From a bacterium (GTDB taxonomy: Bacteria; Vulcanimicrobiota; Xenobia; Xenobiales; JADMJV01): a stretch of DNA of 64,000 bases. This document shows, piece by piece, positions 7,719-17,127 of the stretch. The DNA is taken from NCBI GenBank assembly GCA_018780265.1, contig JADMJV010000042.1:1-64000 (forward strand), read 5' to 3'. The translations under genes were made by a program, and so were the position numbers. The notes below the pieces were generated by a model that was not told the origin of the DNA, did not search any database, and saw only the letters and a list, made by a program, of their open reading frames with translations. The stretch's first letter is position 1; every line of letters begins with the position of its first letter.

Positions 7719-9383
7719 ATGGGTGCATTAGGAACTAGACCCGACCGCCAGGTTCGTCTGCGTGTGCCGGTTGGATTTGAGCCACGGGTGTGGGCCAAGC
7801 AGGCCTACGCGGCTTATACTCAGCATCCGTTTAAGGATTTCTCAGTCAACGCCTGTCCTGGTGCCGGCAAAACCAAGTTCGCCGTGATGCTGGCCTACAA
7901 CGAGTTACGGCGCGGTACCATTGACCGTATTGATATCGTAGGCCCGTCGGTACACATCTGCGACCAATGGATGCGTGAATTTGCTTCCTGGGGCCTGGCT
8001 CTCGACCCGGAGAACGCCCACGAATCCAATGATTGTGTAGGCCGGGTCTTTACCTATCAGCGTTTGGGCATGGACGTCAATTCTTTTATCGCCCGCGATC
8101 GGCGACGCACGCTGGTGATTTTGGACGAGGTCCACCACGCTGGCGACAGCAAAACCTGGGGCGAGGCTCTGCGCCTGGTGTACGGTGCCGCTCACAGGCG
8201 TTTGATGCTATCGGGAACTCCTTTCCGATCTGACAACAACCCCATTCCCTTTGTTCGCTATCAAGACGGAGACAGCGGACTGAGTGTCAGTGACTACACC
8301 TACGGCTATGGAGAGGCCCTGCGTGACGGTTACTGCGCCCCGCTCTATTTTCCTCACCACGACGGTGAGTTTGAATGGGAGCGAGACGGCAAGAGTTTTT
8401 CGGCCAGTTTTTCCACTTTTTTAGAGCGCAACCTGGAAGCTGACCGCTTGCGCACTGCCCTGGAACCATCAGGGGCCTATGTTCAGGGACTTTTGCGTGA
8501 AGCGCATGCCCAACTGATGGAGTTGCGCCAGACCCATCCTGCGGCGGCCGGGATTCTATTTGGCCGAGATGTTGAGAATGTCCAGCAACTTGCCGATACA
8601 ATGCGTCAGATGACCGGCATCCAGCCCGTCATTGTGACCAACGACCTGACCGAGGCCGGCAGTCTCATTCGCGAATTTCGTGAAGCCCGAACCCCCTGGA
8701 TTGTGTCAGTGAAAATGATCTCCGAGGGGGTGGACATTCCGCGCTTGCGGGTAGGCGTGTTCTTGAGTAATGTGCGCACCGAGTTGTTCTTTCGTCAGGC
8801 GGCCGGCAGATTGGTGCGTCTTGTGCAGGGTCTTGAGGATCAGTCTGGCTATCTGTATATCCCGTCTGATCCCCGCCTGGTACGTTACGCCGTCGAAATG
8901 CAGACGGAGCGAAAGCACTTTTTAGAGCTGCGTCAAAAATTGCTCGAGGGTGAGCTTGAATTATTGGCCGCCCAGCGCGAGGACCGGGCCTCTGACTCAG
9001 AGGACGTGCCCTACCGCTTTCTTCGTTCCCAAGGCAACCGGGTGGGCGTGATCGATAGCGGCCCGCCTGCCAGTGGCGACGGCCAGGGGCTGTTTGACTT
9101 TACGGTAGAGATGATGCCGGAGTTGCTCGAACCGGTGCCGGCGGCCCCCGCTCCGGCCGCTGCCCCGCTCTTGCACGAGCAAAAGGACAGGATTCGCAAG
9201 CGGGGAGGTCGGATATCCAGCCTGGTCAACGATGTCAGCGCTCGCCATGGGCTGAGTTTTCGCCAGGTGCACGGACGTCTCAACCGCAGTCAGGGGGTGC
9301 GCAGCCAGAGTGAGTGCACCCTGGACCAGTTGCTAGAGCGCGAGCAATGGTTAGAAAAGTGGCTACGCCAGGGCTCTCTGTAG
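7719..9383 (+). CDS. SF2 DEAD/DEAH-box helicase
   Basis: The 554-residue protein has the superfamily 2 motifs in order: Walker A with PGAGKT near residue 50, DEVH (Walker B, motif II) near 137, SGTPFR (motif III) near 167, and QAAGRLVR (motif VI) near 360. The layout matches the ResIII-like helicase core of type I/III restriction enzymes and UvrB-like proteins. It has a 150-residue C-terminal region with a helical end but no nuclease motif. No methylase or nuclease lies nearby, so this is not a recognisable restriction system. The AlkZ-related gene starts 54 bases downstream on the same strand, which hints at a repair role. Confidence 0.85.
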   Translation: MGALGTRPDRQVRLRVPVGFEPRVWAKQAYAAYTQHPFKDFSVNACPGAGKTKFAVMLAYNELRRGTIDRIDIVGPSVHICDQWMREFASWGLALDPENAHESNDCVGRVFTYQRLGMDVNSFIARDRRRTLVILDEVHHAGDSKTWGEALRLVYGAAHRRLMLSGTPFRSDNNPIPFVRYQDGDSGLSVSDYTYGYGEALRDGYCAPLYFPHHDGEFEWERDGKSFSASFSTFLERNLEADRLRTALEPSGAYVQGLLREAHAQLMELRQTHPAAAGILFGRDVENVQQLADTMRQMTGIQPVIVTNDLTEAGSLIREFREARTPWIVSVKMISEGVDIPRLRVGVFLSNVRTELFFRQAAGRLVRLVQGLEDQSGYLYIPSDPRLVRYAVEMQTERKHFLELRQKLLEGELELLAAQREDRASDSEDVPYRFLRSQGNRVGVIDSGPPASGDGQGLFDFTVEMMPELLEPVPAAPAPAAAPLLHEQKDRIRKRGGRISSLVNDVSARHGLSFRQVHGRLNRSQGVRSQSECTLDQLLEREQWLEKWLRQGSL

Positions 9384-9437
9384 AGCTGTGCAACACCTCG
9401 ATACCAAGGCCTACTATCCGGGGCCGAAAGAGACGCA

Positions 9438-10091
9438 ATGAAAACCCTGGAGGAATGTCAGCAATTCTTGGACCGAGTGGGCATCGCCACCGTTTTGCCC
9501 GGTAAGCTAGCCTTATTTCCCTGTCTGCTGTGGCAGGCCCAGGGGCATCGGGGGCCGTTTACAGGGGCCGATGTCGCCTTTCACAACATCTGGACCTGGA
9601 AGGATGAGTTACCCGCTCGTCGCTTAGCCTTTGCCGGACGCCTGCTGGGCGATCAGGTTCTGCTGGTGCATACCCGACTGCTCCCGGCACTGCTGGGTTA
9701 CCGGGGGCGGCTGGATGTGGCCGATTTGTATGCCGATGGGGAGTTGAGTCGACATGCCTTTCGTCTTTGGGAAATCCTGCAAAAGGGTCCCCGTCCTGTG
9801 GGGCGGAAGGAGCTTCGCCTGGCCCTGGGTTTGACCGACAAAGGCGGGTCGGCTCACTTCGATCGGGCCTGCCGCGATCTAGAGCGGTTGCTGCTGATAA
9901 CCAGGGCTGGCAGTGCTCCTCAAGGAAGCGGCTGGGATTCGAATGCTTATGCGCTGCTTGATCGGCATTTTGACGGGATTGAGCCCTTGCCCCGCAAGTC
10001 CAGCGCGGCCCTGGTGAAGGAGGCTCTGTGCGAAGCGGCTCCTCAGGCCAGTTCACTCCACCTACAACGCTGGATGGCTCGTCTGGGCTGA
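9438..10091 (+). CDS. AlkZ-related protein (winged-helix, DNA repair-like)
   Basis: The pattern TWKDELPARRLAFAGRL near residue 53, a following LLPALLGY, a central helical segment, and a HFDRACRDLERLL winged-helix motif near residue 135 match the family annotated as AlkZ-related. These proteins share the helix-turn-helix architecture of the AlkZ/YcaQ crosslink glycosylases but lack the full enzyme. At 217 residues its length is typical. It follows the SF2 helicase, and the two may act together on damaged DNA; that pairing is inference. It ends 7 bases before the convergent MarR gene. Confidence 0.65.
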   Translation: MKTLEECQQFLDRVGIATVLPGKLALFPCLLWQAQGHRGPFTGADVAFHNIWTWKDELPARRLAFAGRLLGDQVLLVHTRLLPALLGYRGRLDVADLYADGELSRHAFRLWEILQKGPRPVGRKELRLALGLTDKGGSAHFDRACRDLERLLLITRAGSAPQGSGWDSNAYALLDRHFDGIEPLPRKSSAALVKEALCEAAPQASSLHLQRWMARLG

Positions 10092-10098
10092 AGGAGAG

Positions 10099-10632
10099 TT
10101 AGCCTGGCCGTGTTAGCGAACCGGAGGGGGGACGGAAGCGCGGTTCCAGGGGCAGGAGCAGCTTTTTTAAGAGACTGGCCAGTGTCGTTCGCTCGCTCTG
10201 GCTGAGCGGTTCCAGAATGCCCAGCACGTATTCGACTCTGATGGGCAGCACCTTGTCCACCAACTCCAGGCCTGCATCCAACAGGGTAATGTGGACGCTG
10301 CGTCGGTCGTCGGCGTTGTGGGAGCGCCTGATCAAGCCCATTTCTTCAATTCGGTCCAGGCGGTGGGTCATGGCTCCCGAGGTGAGGTAACAGGCTTTCA
10401 TCAGTTGGGTGGGCAGCAAAGTGTAGGGCGGTCCAGATCTGCGCAGGGCAAAGAGCACATCAAAACCCCACAATGGAAGTCCGTGTTCACGGAGCAGGCG
10501 GTCCATCTCTACTTCGAGGTGCTTGAAAAGTGCGAAAATGCGACCCACTGTGGCCAAGCCGATGGTTTCCATGTCGGGCAACTCGCGTCGCCACTCCGCG
10601 ATCACCTCGTCTACATAGTCCTGCCGTTCCAC
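10099..10632 (-). CDS. MarR-family transcriptional regulator
   Basis: The 177-residue protein has the MarR layout: N-terminal dimerisation helices, a winged helix-turn-helix about residues 60-115 with LMKACYLTSGAMTHRLDRIEEMGLI and the wing basic segment RRSHNADDRRSVHITL, and C-terminal dimerisation helices. The start is GTG with a weak ribosome binding site. It is transcribed divergently from the cellulase gene over a 134-bp region, so it may control that gene and itself in response to a small ligand. That link is inferred only from position. Confidence 0.9.
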   Translation of the reverse strand: MERQDYVDEVIAEWRRELPDMETIGLATVGRIFALFKHLEVEMDRLLREHGLPLWGFDVLFALRRSGPPYTLLPTQLMKACYLTSGAMTHRLDRIEEMGLIRRSHNADDRRSVHITLLDAGLELVDKVLPIRVEYVLGILEPLSQSERTTLASLLKKLLLPLEPRFRPPSGSLTRPG

Positions 10633-10685
10633 TACCCACAGTTAGGCGAATGTGGCCGGAACCCTTGTATGTGTGATCCAAATCC

Positions 10686-10715
10686 TTGACGTAAAGGTAA
10701 GTCTGTGCGTAGAGT
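10686..10715 (+). promoter_or_regulatory. Candidate promoter of the cellulase gene
   Basis: TTGACG (10686-10691) is followed 18 bases later by TAGAGT (10710-10715) in the MarR-cellulase divergent region. The cellulase GTG lies about 50 bases downstream. Confidence 0.4.
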
Positions 10716-10766
10716 ATCTTTGCGTGGAGAATCACGGTGTTAATCAAAGTCTCCACAGGAGGTATT

Positions 10767-12632
10767 GTGCGTAAAAGGTTGTCATCCATTCTGGTCTGCT
10801 CCGCTCTGGCAGGCTGCGGTTCGGGGGATTCTACTTTGGGCTCGGTGAGCCAGACGGCGGCTTCGACACCCCCGACTAACCTGACGGCCCGCCAGGAAGT
10901 GGTCATTCCGCGCGTGCTGGAGTCACAGTTTCAGACCGAATTTGTGGTTAAGAATCAATGGTCCGGTGGCTACGTAGGCGAGATTGTATTGACGTACCAG
11001 GGTAGCCAGACTCTGTCGTCGGGCTGGGTGCTGAGTTTTGACTTGCCCGCCCACCTGGAGTCGGTCTGGAATGCTCGCAGGCTTAGTCAAACCGGCACCC
11101 GCTACCGACTGGGCAACGAGAGCTACAACTCCACTTTGGCCCCCGGACAAAAGGTCAGCATCGGATTTGTGGCAAGCTTTTCGGGAGCGCTGGTTCAGCC
11201 AACCTCTTATCAACTGGAAGACCTGAGTCCCGAGGCTATCACTCCGCCCTCAACCCCACCTTCCAACCTTACGGCTACCTTTGCCAAGGACAATGACTGG
11301 GGTTCGGGCTTTGTAGGCGCTATTGTCATCAAGAATACCGGGACTCAGCCGGTATCCGAATGGGCCCTTACCTTCCGCCTGAACGGCACGCTAGACAGCC
11401 TTTGGAATGGCGTTCTGCAGAGCCAACAAGGAGGATTGGTGCGGGTAGCCCCGGCCAGTTACAATAGGAACCTGGCGCCAGGACAGGAGATTCGGGTGGG
11501 TTTTCAGGGCAGACCTGGTAGTCCCCAGGTGACCGAGATCAGCCTGACCGGCGCATCCGTTCCAACGCCGGCCCCAACACCCCCCGCCCCCACCACTGGT
11601 GGCTACCTGCATACGCAAGGATCCGCTATCCTGGACTGGCAAAATCGGCCCAAGATCTTGCGGGGTGTCAACTGGTTTGGCATGGAGACCAACACCTTCT
11701 GCCCCCACGGTTTATGGACTCGTTCCCTGGACTCGATGCTCGACCAGATATCGGCTCAGGGCTACAACTGCCTGCGGTTGCCCTACAGCAATGAGTTGCT
11801 GAAGGCAAGCGCCCAGCCCAACGGCATCAATTGGGGTCTGAATGCTGATTTGCAGGGTTTATCGGGCCTGCAGATTATGGACAAGGTCATCCAAAAGGCG
11901 GGGACCCGCGGCCTGCTGGTGATCCTGGACCGCCATCGCCCGGATTCCAGCGGTCAATCGGCACTCTGGTATGATGCTCGTTGCAGCGAAGCCCAGTGGC
12001 TCAGTGACTGGGAGTTGCTGGCGAATCGCTACAAGGATAACCCGACGGTAGTGGCCTGCGACCTGCACAACGAACCTCATGATCCGGCCACCTGGGGGGA
12101 CAACAACGCCAGCACCGACTGGCGCCTGGCCGCCGAACGCGCCGGCAACAGGATCCTGGCCATTAACCCCAATTTGCTGATTATGGTCGAAGGAGTGTCC
12201 AGGGCCGGCGGCAGTGACTACTGGTGGGGTGGCAACCTCAAGCCGGCCCGGCAGGCCCCCGTCCGATTGACGGTTGCTGACCGTCTGGTCTATTCCTCGC
12301 ACGACTACCCGGCTACGGTCTTTCCGCAATCCTGGTTCTCGGCCGCCAACTATCCAGCCAATCTGAGTTTTCTGTGGGACATCCATTGGGGGTATTTGGC
12401 GAAAGAGAACATCGCCCCCGTTTTGTTAGGCGAGTTTGGCACCCGCTACGAAACGGCTTCGGACCGCCTGTGGCTGGACGCGCTGGTGGTCTACCTCAAG
12501 GCCAACGGTATCAGTTCCACCTTCTGGTCCTGGAACCCCAACTCGGGCGATACTGGCGGTTTGCTCCAAGATGACTGGCAGACCGTGCACCCTGAGAAAA
12601 GGCAGGCTCTGGATCCGTTGCTCCAACCATAG
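10767..12632 (+). CDS. GH5 endoglucanase lipoprotein with two CBM2-like modules
   Basis: I start the gene at GTG 10767, because AGGAGGT lies just before it and a lipoprotein signal follows at once (SALAGC). Two tandem CBM2-like cellulose-binding modules occupy about residues 40-150 and 160-265; each has the Trp-rich GW and NxxLAPGQ patterns. A Pro/Thr linker (about 265-285) leads to a glycoside hydrolase family 5 catalytic domain. Its acid/base is E436 in HNEP and its nucleophile is E556 in LLGEFGT. The enzyme should hydrolyse beta-1,4-glucan while anchored to the outer membrane. The divergent MarR gene may regulate it. Confidence 0.9.
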   Translation: MRKRLSSILVCSALAGCGSGDSTLGSVSQTAASTPPTNLTARQEVVIPRVLESQFQTEFVVKNQWSGGYVGEIVLTYQGSQTLSSGWVLSFDLPAHLESVWNARRLSQTGTRYRLGNESYNSTLAPGQKVSIGFVASFSGALVQPTSYQLEDLSPEAITPPSTPPSNLTATFAKDNDWGSGFVGAIVIKNTGTQPVSEWALTFRLNGTLDSLWNGVLQSQQGGLVRVAPASYNRNLAPGQEIRVGFQGRPGSPQVTEISLTGASVPTPAPTPPAPTTGGYLHTQGSAILDWQNRPKILRGVNWFGMETNTFCPHGLWTRSLDSMLDQISAQGYNCLRLPYSNELLKASAQPNGINWGLNADLQGLSGLQIMDKVIQKAGTRGLLVILDRHRPDSSGQSALWYDARCSEAQWLSDWELLANRYKDNPTVVACDLHNEPHDPATWGDNNASTDWRLAAERAGNRILAINPNLLIMVEGVSRAGGSDYWWGGNLKPARQAPVRLTVADRLVYSSHDYPATVFPQSWFSAANYPANLSFLWDIHWGYLAKENIAPVLLGEFGTRYETASDRLWLDALVVYLKANGISSTFWSWNPNSGDTGGLLQDDWQTVHPEKRQALDPLLQP

Positions 12633-12718
12633 GCGGGCCTCCTCAAGTGTTGAATTCGGGCTATTATGAGCAAATGACGGCGCGCGATCGGGAAATGCTC
12701 AACTCTATAGAAGTTAGT

Positions 12719-13387
12719 CTAGTCGAGAACGCCTCGAAAATCGATATCTTTAAAGCCCATGGGGACCCAGTTCTGACCGTCGCGGGCGAAGCAGGTGACC
12801 TGTTCCACGCGGGTGCGGCTGACCACCTGACCTTCATTCAAGGTGGCCATCGGACCGGCAGGCGTTTCGACGCTGGCCACGTGGACTCGGTCGGGGTCGA
12901 TTTTCGTGTAGTGGTAAGCGGTGAACTCCGGCACGTTATACTCGTCGTGAAGCTGTTCGGAGATGTGGTGAAACTTTTCGGCGGACCAGACCGTATCGGC
13001 GTGGGGGATGCGCGGCTGGCCACCGCGCAAGGTCCAGTCGGCGGGACCGGTGGGGTGGCCGGCCATCGGTGTTACCTCGCGGCTCTGAATTTGGCCGTCG
13101 GCGCTGGTCACGAAAAATCGGCCCCTGTCGCGCCACAGGCCCAGGTCCTGTCCACGCTGCTTGCCTTTGGTGGTTTCCAGGAACTGGCTCAGTTCGCCCA
13201 CGTTCTTCAAGGGGCGCCAGCCTTCGGCGCGCGCCGAATCGCGTACCACCAGCACGGGCTGGTCGGCAGATACCTGACCGTCGCAATCCCGATCGAGTTT
13301 GATCACAGCTTCACCGGTTACGGTTTTGGCGTTGACCAGATAGCTGGTGCGGTAGCCTTGCAGTTCGTTGAGGCGTGGGTTGATCAT
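12719..13387 (-). CDS. Hypothetical protein with an EF-hand-like loop
   Basis: I do not recognise the family. The one visible motif is an Asp-rich loop near residues 32-43 (DRDCDGQVSADQ), which fits the D-x-D-x-D-G calcium loop of EF-hand or dockerin repeats, except that the twelfth position is Gln. The rest is mixed alpha/beta with no signal peptide. The gene faces the cellulase gene and lies 93 bp downstream of the next minus-strand gene. Confidence 0.5.
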   Translation of the reverse strand: MINPRLNELQGYRTSYLVNAKTVTGEAVIKLDRDCDGQVSADQPVLVVRDSARAEGWRPLKNVGELSQFLETTKGKQRGQDLGLWRDRGRFFVTSADGQIQSREVTPMAGHPTGPADWTLRGGQPRIPHADTVWSAEKFHHISEQLHDEYNVPEFTAYHYTKIDPDRVHVASVETPAGPMATLNEGQVVSRTRVEQVTCFARDGQNWVPMGFKDIDFRGVLD

Positions 13388-13480
13388 GGAAAACTCCCTT
13401 TCTTTGCATTGTGGCCTGTCGAGGGCGCCAAGGTGTGAAAGAAGAGTTAACGGTTGATCAGGCGCATCATGTCGGCCGGG

Positions 13481-14503
13481 CTAGCGGGAGGCCAGCAAGG
13501 TGGACTGAGGCGCACTGTCCAGGAAGGTATTGACCATTCGTTCCATGTGTTTGCGGAATAGGTAGTTTCCGCCCCCCACTCGCGACAGCTTGGTGTCGGT
13601 GGTGTGGGGCGTGTAGCGCATTAGCGCATAGGTGGCGGCATTGCGCACGGTGATGGTTTTGTGTCCGTAGTTGACCTTCATCTGGCGGGGGAAGGTCAAT
13701 TGCTGCCCTTCTTGGTAAAGGTTATTGAGGAGTTCAGCGCCTTTGTCCAGTTGATAGAGAAAATTGGACTTCTTGCCGGCCTTGCTCCCCCCATCGTTGT
13801 AGGCAAAGCCCATGGATTTGCGCAAAGTCTTGTGCGAAGGAGGGGCGGTTCGGGTGACCAGGCTGGTCTCTTTCTCCAGGGTAGCCAGCAGTGCCCAGGG
13901 ATTAACCTTGTGATTTTTGGCGGTGGCCATAATGACTTCAGCCGCCATTCGGTTTCCGTCTACTGGGGTGGTGGCCAGCCACGAGTCAACGCTTTCTAGA
14001 TACCTCTGCAGATCTTGCAGACGGGTGGAAGCCACGTCGGTAAATTCAGCGTTGCTCACCAGGTTGCTAAAGTTGACCCCGTGCTTGAGGTAGTCACCTT
14101 TTTGAACAACCGGGGTGGACAGGGCCTTGACCTGCACGGGGATGGGCGCAGGTGTGGACTTGAGCGCCAGCATCCACCCCTCTGGCTGATCGCTGGGGGT
14201 CATCATTTCGGAGAGACTGGCCGGTCTGGTTTGGGCCGGTTTGGCGACCGCCACCTGCACCTGGTTGGGAATGTGGGTATCGGCCGATACACTGGCCACC
14301 AACCCGCCCAGAGTGCCCATTGCTGATAGTCCCAGCATGGCCAGGTGTGAAAGTGAGCGCGTCGGTCGCACGGGGTGGGCGGGAGCGCTCAGCGTAACCT
14401 CGTCGGTGGGTAGCGCTGAAGGCACTGCAGAGAGCGGATCCCCTGGCTTTGGGCCAGAGCGCAGGTTGGGGGCAGCCGAGCGCAGCAGCGCGGAAATTTC
14501 CAT
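13481..14503 (-). CDS. Probable lysozyme-fold/transglycosylase-like exported protein
   Basis: A 45-residue cytoplasmic-looking head precedes a hydrophobic segment (about residues 50-72), so the protein is membrane-anchored or exported. The C-terminal half resembles the SLT/lysozyme-like fold of peptidoglycan hydrolases: NPWALLATLEKETSLV carries a plausible catalytic Glu near residue 210, followed by MGFAYNDGG and, near the end, a YTPHT...GGGNYLF pattern seen in cell-wall enzymes of this kind. The substrate is presumably peptidoglycan. An alternative is an inactive cell-wall-binding relative. Confidence 0.55.
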   Translation of the reverse strand: MEISALLRSAAPNLRSGPKPGDPLSAVPSALPTDEVTLSAPAHPVRPTRSLSHLAMLGLSAMGTLGGLVASVSADTHIPNQVQVAVAKPAQTRPASLSEMMTPSDQPEGWMLALKSTPAPIPVQVKALSTPVVQKGDYLKHGVNFSNLVSNAEFTDVASTRLQDLQRYLESVDSWLATTPVDGNRMAAEVIMATAKNHKVNPWALLATLEKETSLVTRTAPPSHKTLRKSMGFAYNDGGSKAGKKSNFLYQLDKGAELLNNLYQEGQQLTFPRQMKVNYGHKTITVRNAATYALMRYTPHTTDTKLSRVGGGNYLFRKHMERMVNTFLDSAPQSTLLASR

Positions 14504-14636
14504 GCACTGAGTATATTACGCAGGACCGGGCGATCAACCTCTTACGGTATTCTGGAGAGGCCGTTCGTGAATCGTCCCGCCCGCGCCACCGGCCTGTCCA
14601 CCCCGACAAATAGAAGCAGTACCTCATCTTCTCGGC

Positions 14637-14683
14637 CCACGTCGAAAGCCAGGGCCGTTGCTCCGCTCTGGCTTTCGACGTGG
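14637..14683. repeat. Perfect 16-bp inverted repeat (hairpin)
   Basis: CCACGTCGAAAGCCAG at 14637-14652 is the exact reverse complement of 14668-14683, with a 15-base spacer. It lies in the 224-bp gap after the stop of the HerA-like gene. No T run follows on either strand, so it is not a classical intrinsic terminator. It could be an mRNA-stabilising structure or a mobile-element end. Confidence 0.85.
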
Positions 14684-14727
14684 TGTCGAGCACGGAGGTT
14701 GGCTCGGAAAAGAAGTTGACGCCCCGG

Positions 14728-17022
14728 CTATATCCTCCTGGAAACGGGAATCCACAAGACGCCGAAGCGCGACAGCCGGATCGACTCGCGTTCCAGGCGC
14801 ACGGGTCGAGCCTGGATGTGCTCCAGCGCCTGGCTTTCGCGCGCCTGAATCCGCTCCACGGCCTGGGCCAGCTGAGACTGCACCTGCTGTAGTCTCAGCT
14901 GCAAATCTTCCAGTTCGCCGTCAGTGTTGGACACGGCTACGGGGGCGCTCAGGGCACGTTTCTTGCCGGTAAAAAAGCCCAGCACCGAGGCTCCGGCGGT
15001 CCACAGGGATTCGCTTTGTTGACGCTGAGTGTCGTTGCGCACAGACTCTTCCGCATAGCGGGCAAGGCTGTCCTGGATGGCCGTGATCTCCTGGTCTGCC
15101 TGAGTTTGCAGCCCGGCCACCTGCTGGTCAATCCTCTCTTCGATCGCCAGTTGGACGCGCCGGCGAAAAGCCAGTTCGCTTTCGCCGCCCCCTCCATAGA
15201 GTTTGAGGTCAGGCTGGACCCACTGGCTGCTGGACACCCGCTCAAAAACGTCTTCCAGCATGGCCTGTCGGGCCGCGCTGAATTCTGCGTCTTCGTCAAA
15301 GCTTGTTGGCAGATTTTCATAGCAGCTGGGCAGATTCCATCCCGAGAGCACGTCGGCCGGCTCCAGGGGCAGGCGCAGCCATTGTTCGGGGAGTTCTTCG
15401 CTCAGCGGGAAAAACAGGTAGTGGTGGGATTCATCCAGACTGAAGCCGCCCATTTTTTCGTCGAAATGAAGCTGCACTTCGCCCCACAGGGCCGGTCGCC
15501 AGTACAGGCGGCCATCGTCGCGATGGGGTTGAGCATGGCTCTCCAGAGCCCCGCCTAGCTCCGAGGAAAAGACGGCGCTGGGGTCCAGAAAGGCCTGGGC
15601 AAATCCCGTCGGTAGGGGAGGTGGGGCGCTGAGCCCTTCGCTCACATGCATGGGATTGACCAGTGGTTCCAAGGACTCGGCCGGCAAACGTGGCGGGATG
15701 GAGGAATGCAGGCGGGAGAGTTCGCTTCGTTTGACGGGACCTCGCATCAGCGAGGCGGTAAAGCGAGTTTCTACCCGGATGGGCACGCCACCCTCAGGCC
15801 TTTTAACCAGGAAATGACGTGGCTGCAACTGTTCAAACTCCTTCTGCAGTTGCGGGCCATCTATTCCCGAGGCGGCCAGTGCCAGCCCTTTGGCCACGCG
15901 CTGACGGTCGATCGCCGATTGCATCCGCCCAACCCACCAGGTGCCGGCACTGGCCAGCCCTTTGTAGTCGACTTCGGCGATGTTCTGGGTGGCCATCACC
16001 ACCCCCAGTCCCCTATCGCTTTGTTTGAGCAAGGTCAGCAGGGGTTGTTTGGAGGCGGGGTTGGCCGGATGGGGAGGCATGTAACCGGCCGCTTCATCCA
16101 AATAGAGCAGACTGCGAAGTTGGTGGCCCGCTGGCTGTTGGCGCGACCAGTTGTAGATGTGATGGAGCAACCACGTTACAAAAAACATTCGCTCAGCTTC
16201 GCTGAGATGGGATAGGTAGAACAGTGATACCGGCACTCTGCCCGGTTGGCTGGCCTGCTGCAAGCGGTGGATGTCGAGACACTCGCCCTCCGACCAGGCT
16301 GAAAAGGCGGGCGAGTCTACCAGCGCGTTCAATTTGGTGGCCAGCTCCAGCCTCTGGGCAGCCGGATAAAAAGTCTCCACGGGGAAAACGCCGATTTTTC
16401 GGAAGGGCGGGTCGACCAATTGGCGTATCAGCCCTTCCAGTGTCAGGTTTTGTCCTTGTTCCCAGGCCTGGTCAATGATCTGGCAAAGCACCAGCGCCTC
16501 GGCGCTGCGCAGCGGGTCGGCTACCTCTCCCACCAGGGCCAGCAGTCCCTGGACCAGACCGCTGAGCAGGTTGGCGCGGGCTTCCTCATCGGACAGCGTA
16601 ACCGGGTTGGGGGGCTGAAAGCAGCCAAGCAGGTTGAGAGGATGGCCGACTCGGGAGCCTGGCGTGTAGATGTGCAGTTCCAGCTTTTCGCTTAGAGAGG
16701 CCACCCGGGCCGGGTCGATGTCCCATTGCGAGCGCCCCTCTTGAATTCGCTGGGCCCAGTCGGCGGCACTTTGCCAGGAGTCAAACCACGGCTCTAACTG
16801 GTCGGCCTGAGCCTCAGGAAAGAGCAGTCCCAGGTTGGCCAGCTCGCCTTTGGGGTCGATGATCATGAGCGGAACGCCTTTGTTGATCAGTTCCTCAAGC
16901 ATGGTGATGGCCAGACCGGTCTTGCCGGCCCCCGTCATGCCCAAGATCACCCCGTGGGTGACCAGGTGGCACGCCTCCAGGGCAAAATCTTCTCGCGAGT
17001 CTACCTCACGTCCTAACCACAT
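14728..17022 (-). CDS. HerA/VirB4-like P-loop ATPase (DUF853-like)
   Basis: Residues 28-35 (GMTGAGKT) are the Walker A motif and LLYLDEA near residue 308 is Walker B, followed by a sensor-like ATQN. This places it with FtsK/HerA-type ATPases that pump DNA or proteins, of the single-chain sort often annotated as helicase HerA-domain or DUF853 proteins. The last 170 residues are strongly coiled-coil. I start at ATG 17022 because CGGAGGAC lies just upstream; an upstream TTG has no such site. No nuclease such as NurA is beside it, so its partner is unknown. Confidence 0.8.
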   Translation of the reverse strand: MWLGREVDSREDFALEACHLVTHGVILGMTGAGKTGLAITMLEELINKGVPLMIIDPKGELANLGLLFPEAQADQLEPWFDSWQSAADWAQRIQEGRSQWDIDPARVASLSEKLELHIYTPGSRVGHPLNLLGCFQPPNPVTLSDEEARANLLSGLVQGLLALVGEVADPLRSAEALVLCQIIDQAWEQGQNLTLEGLIRQLVDPPFRKIGVFPVETFYPAAQRLELATKLNALVDSPAFSAWSEGECLDIHRLQQASQPGRVPVSLFYLSHLSEAERMFFVTWLLHHIYNWSRQQPAGHQLRSLLYLDEAAGYMPPHPANPASKQPLLTLLKQSDRGLGVVMATQNIAEVDYKGLASAGTWWVGRMQSAIDRQRVAKGLALAASGIDGPQLQKEFEQLQPRHFLVKRPEGGVPIRVETRFTASLMRGPVKRSELSRLHSSIPPRLPAESLEPLVNPMHVSEGLSAPPPLPTGFAQAFLDPSAVFSSELGGALESHAQPHRDDGRLYWRPALWGEVQLHFDEKMGGFSLDESHHYLFFPLSEELPEQWLRLPLEPADVLSGWNLPSCYENLPTSFDEDAEFSAARQAMLEDVFERVSSSQWVQPDLKLYGGGGESELAFRRRVQLAIEERIDQQVAGLQTQADQEITAIQDSLARYAEESVRNDTQRQQSESLWTAGASVLGFFTGKKRALSAPVAVSNTDGELEDLQLRLQQVQSQLAQAVERIQARESQALEHIQARPVRLERESIRLSRFGVLWIPVSRRI

Positions 17023-17127
17023 AGACCTGTCCTCCGAGGGTGCCCCTTCGCGCAAACCCCGACCTTCCTGTCAAGTTGTTCCATGGATTGACTGGTCTGA
17101 CGGTATGGGGGAGACTACTCTGAGGAG

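Noticed and set aside
7719..10091. SF2 helicase plus AlkZ-related gene as a defence or restriction system
   Set aside because: No nuclease, methylase or other defence gene nearby; a repair function is simpler.
12647..13438. Plus-strand frame of 263 codons
   Set aside because: Antisense of the EF-hand-like protein gene; composition typical of a shadow frame.
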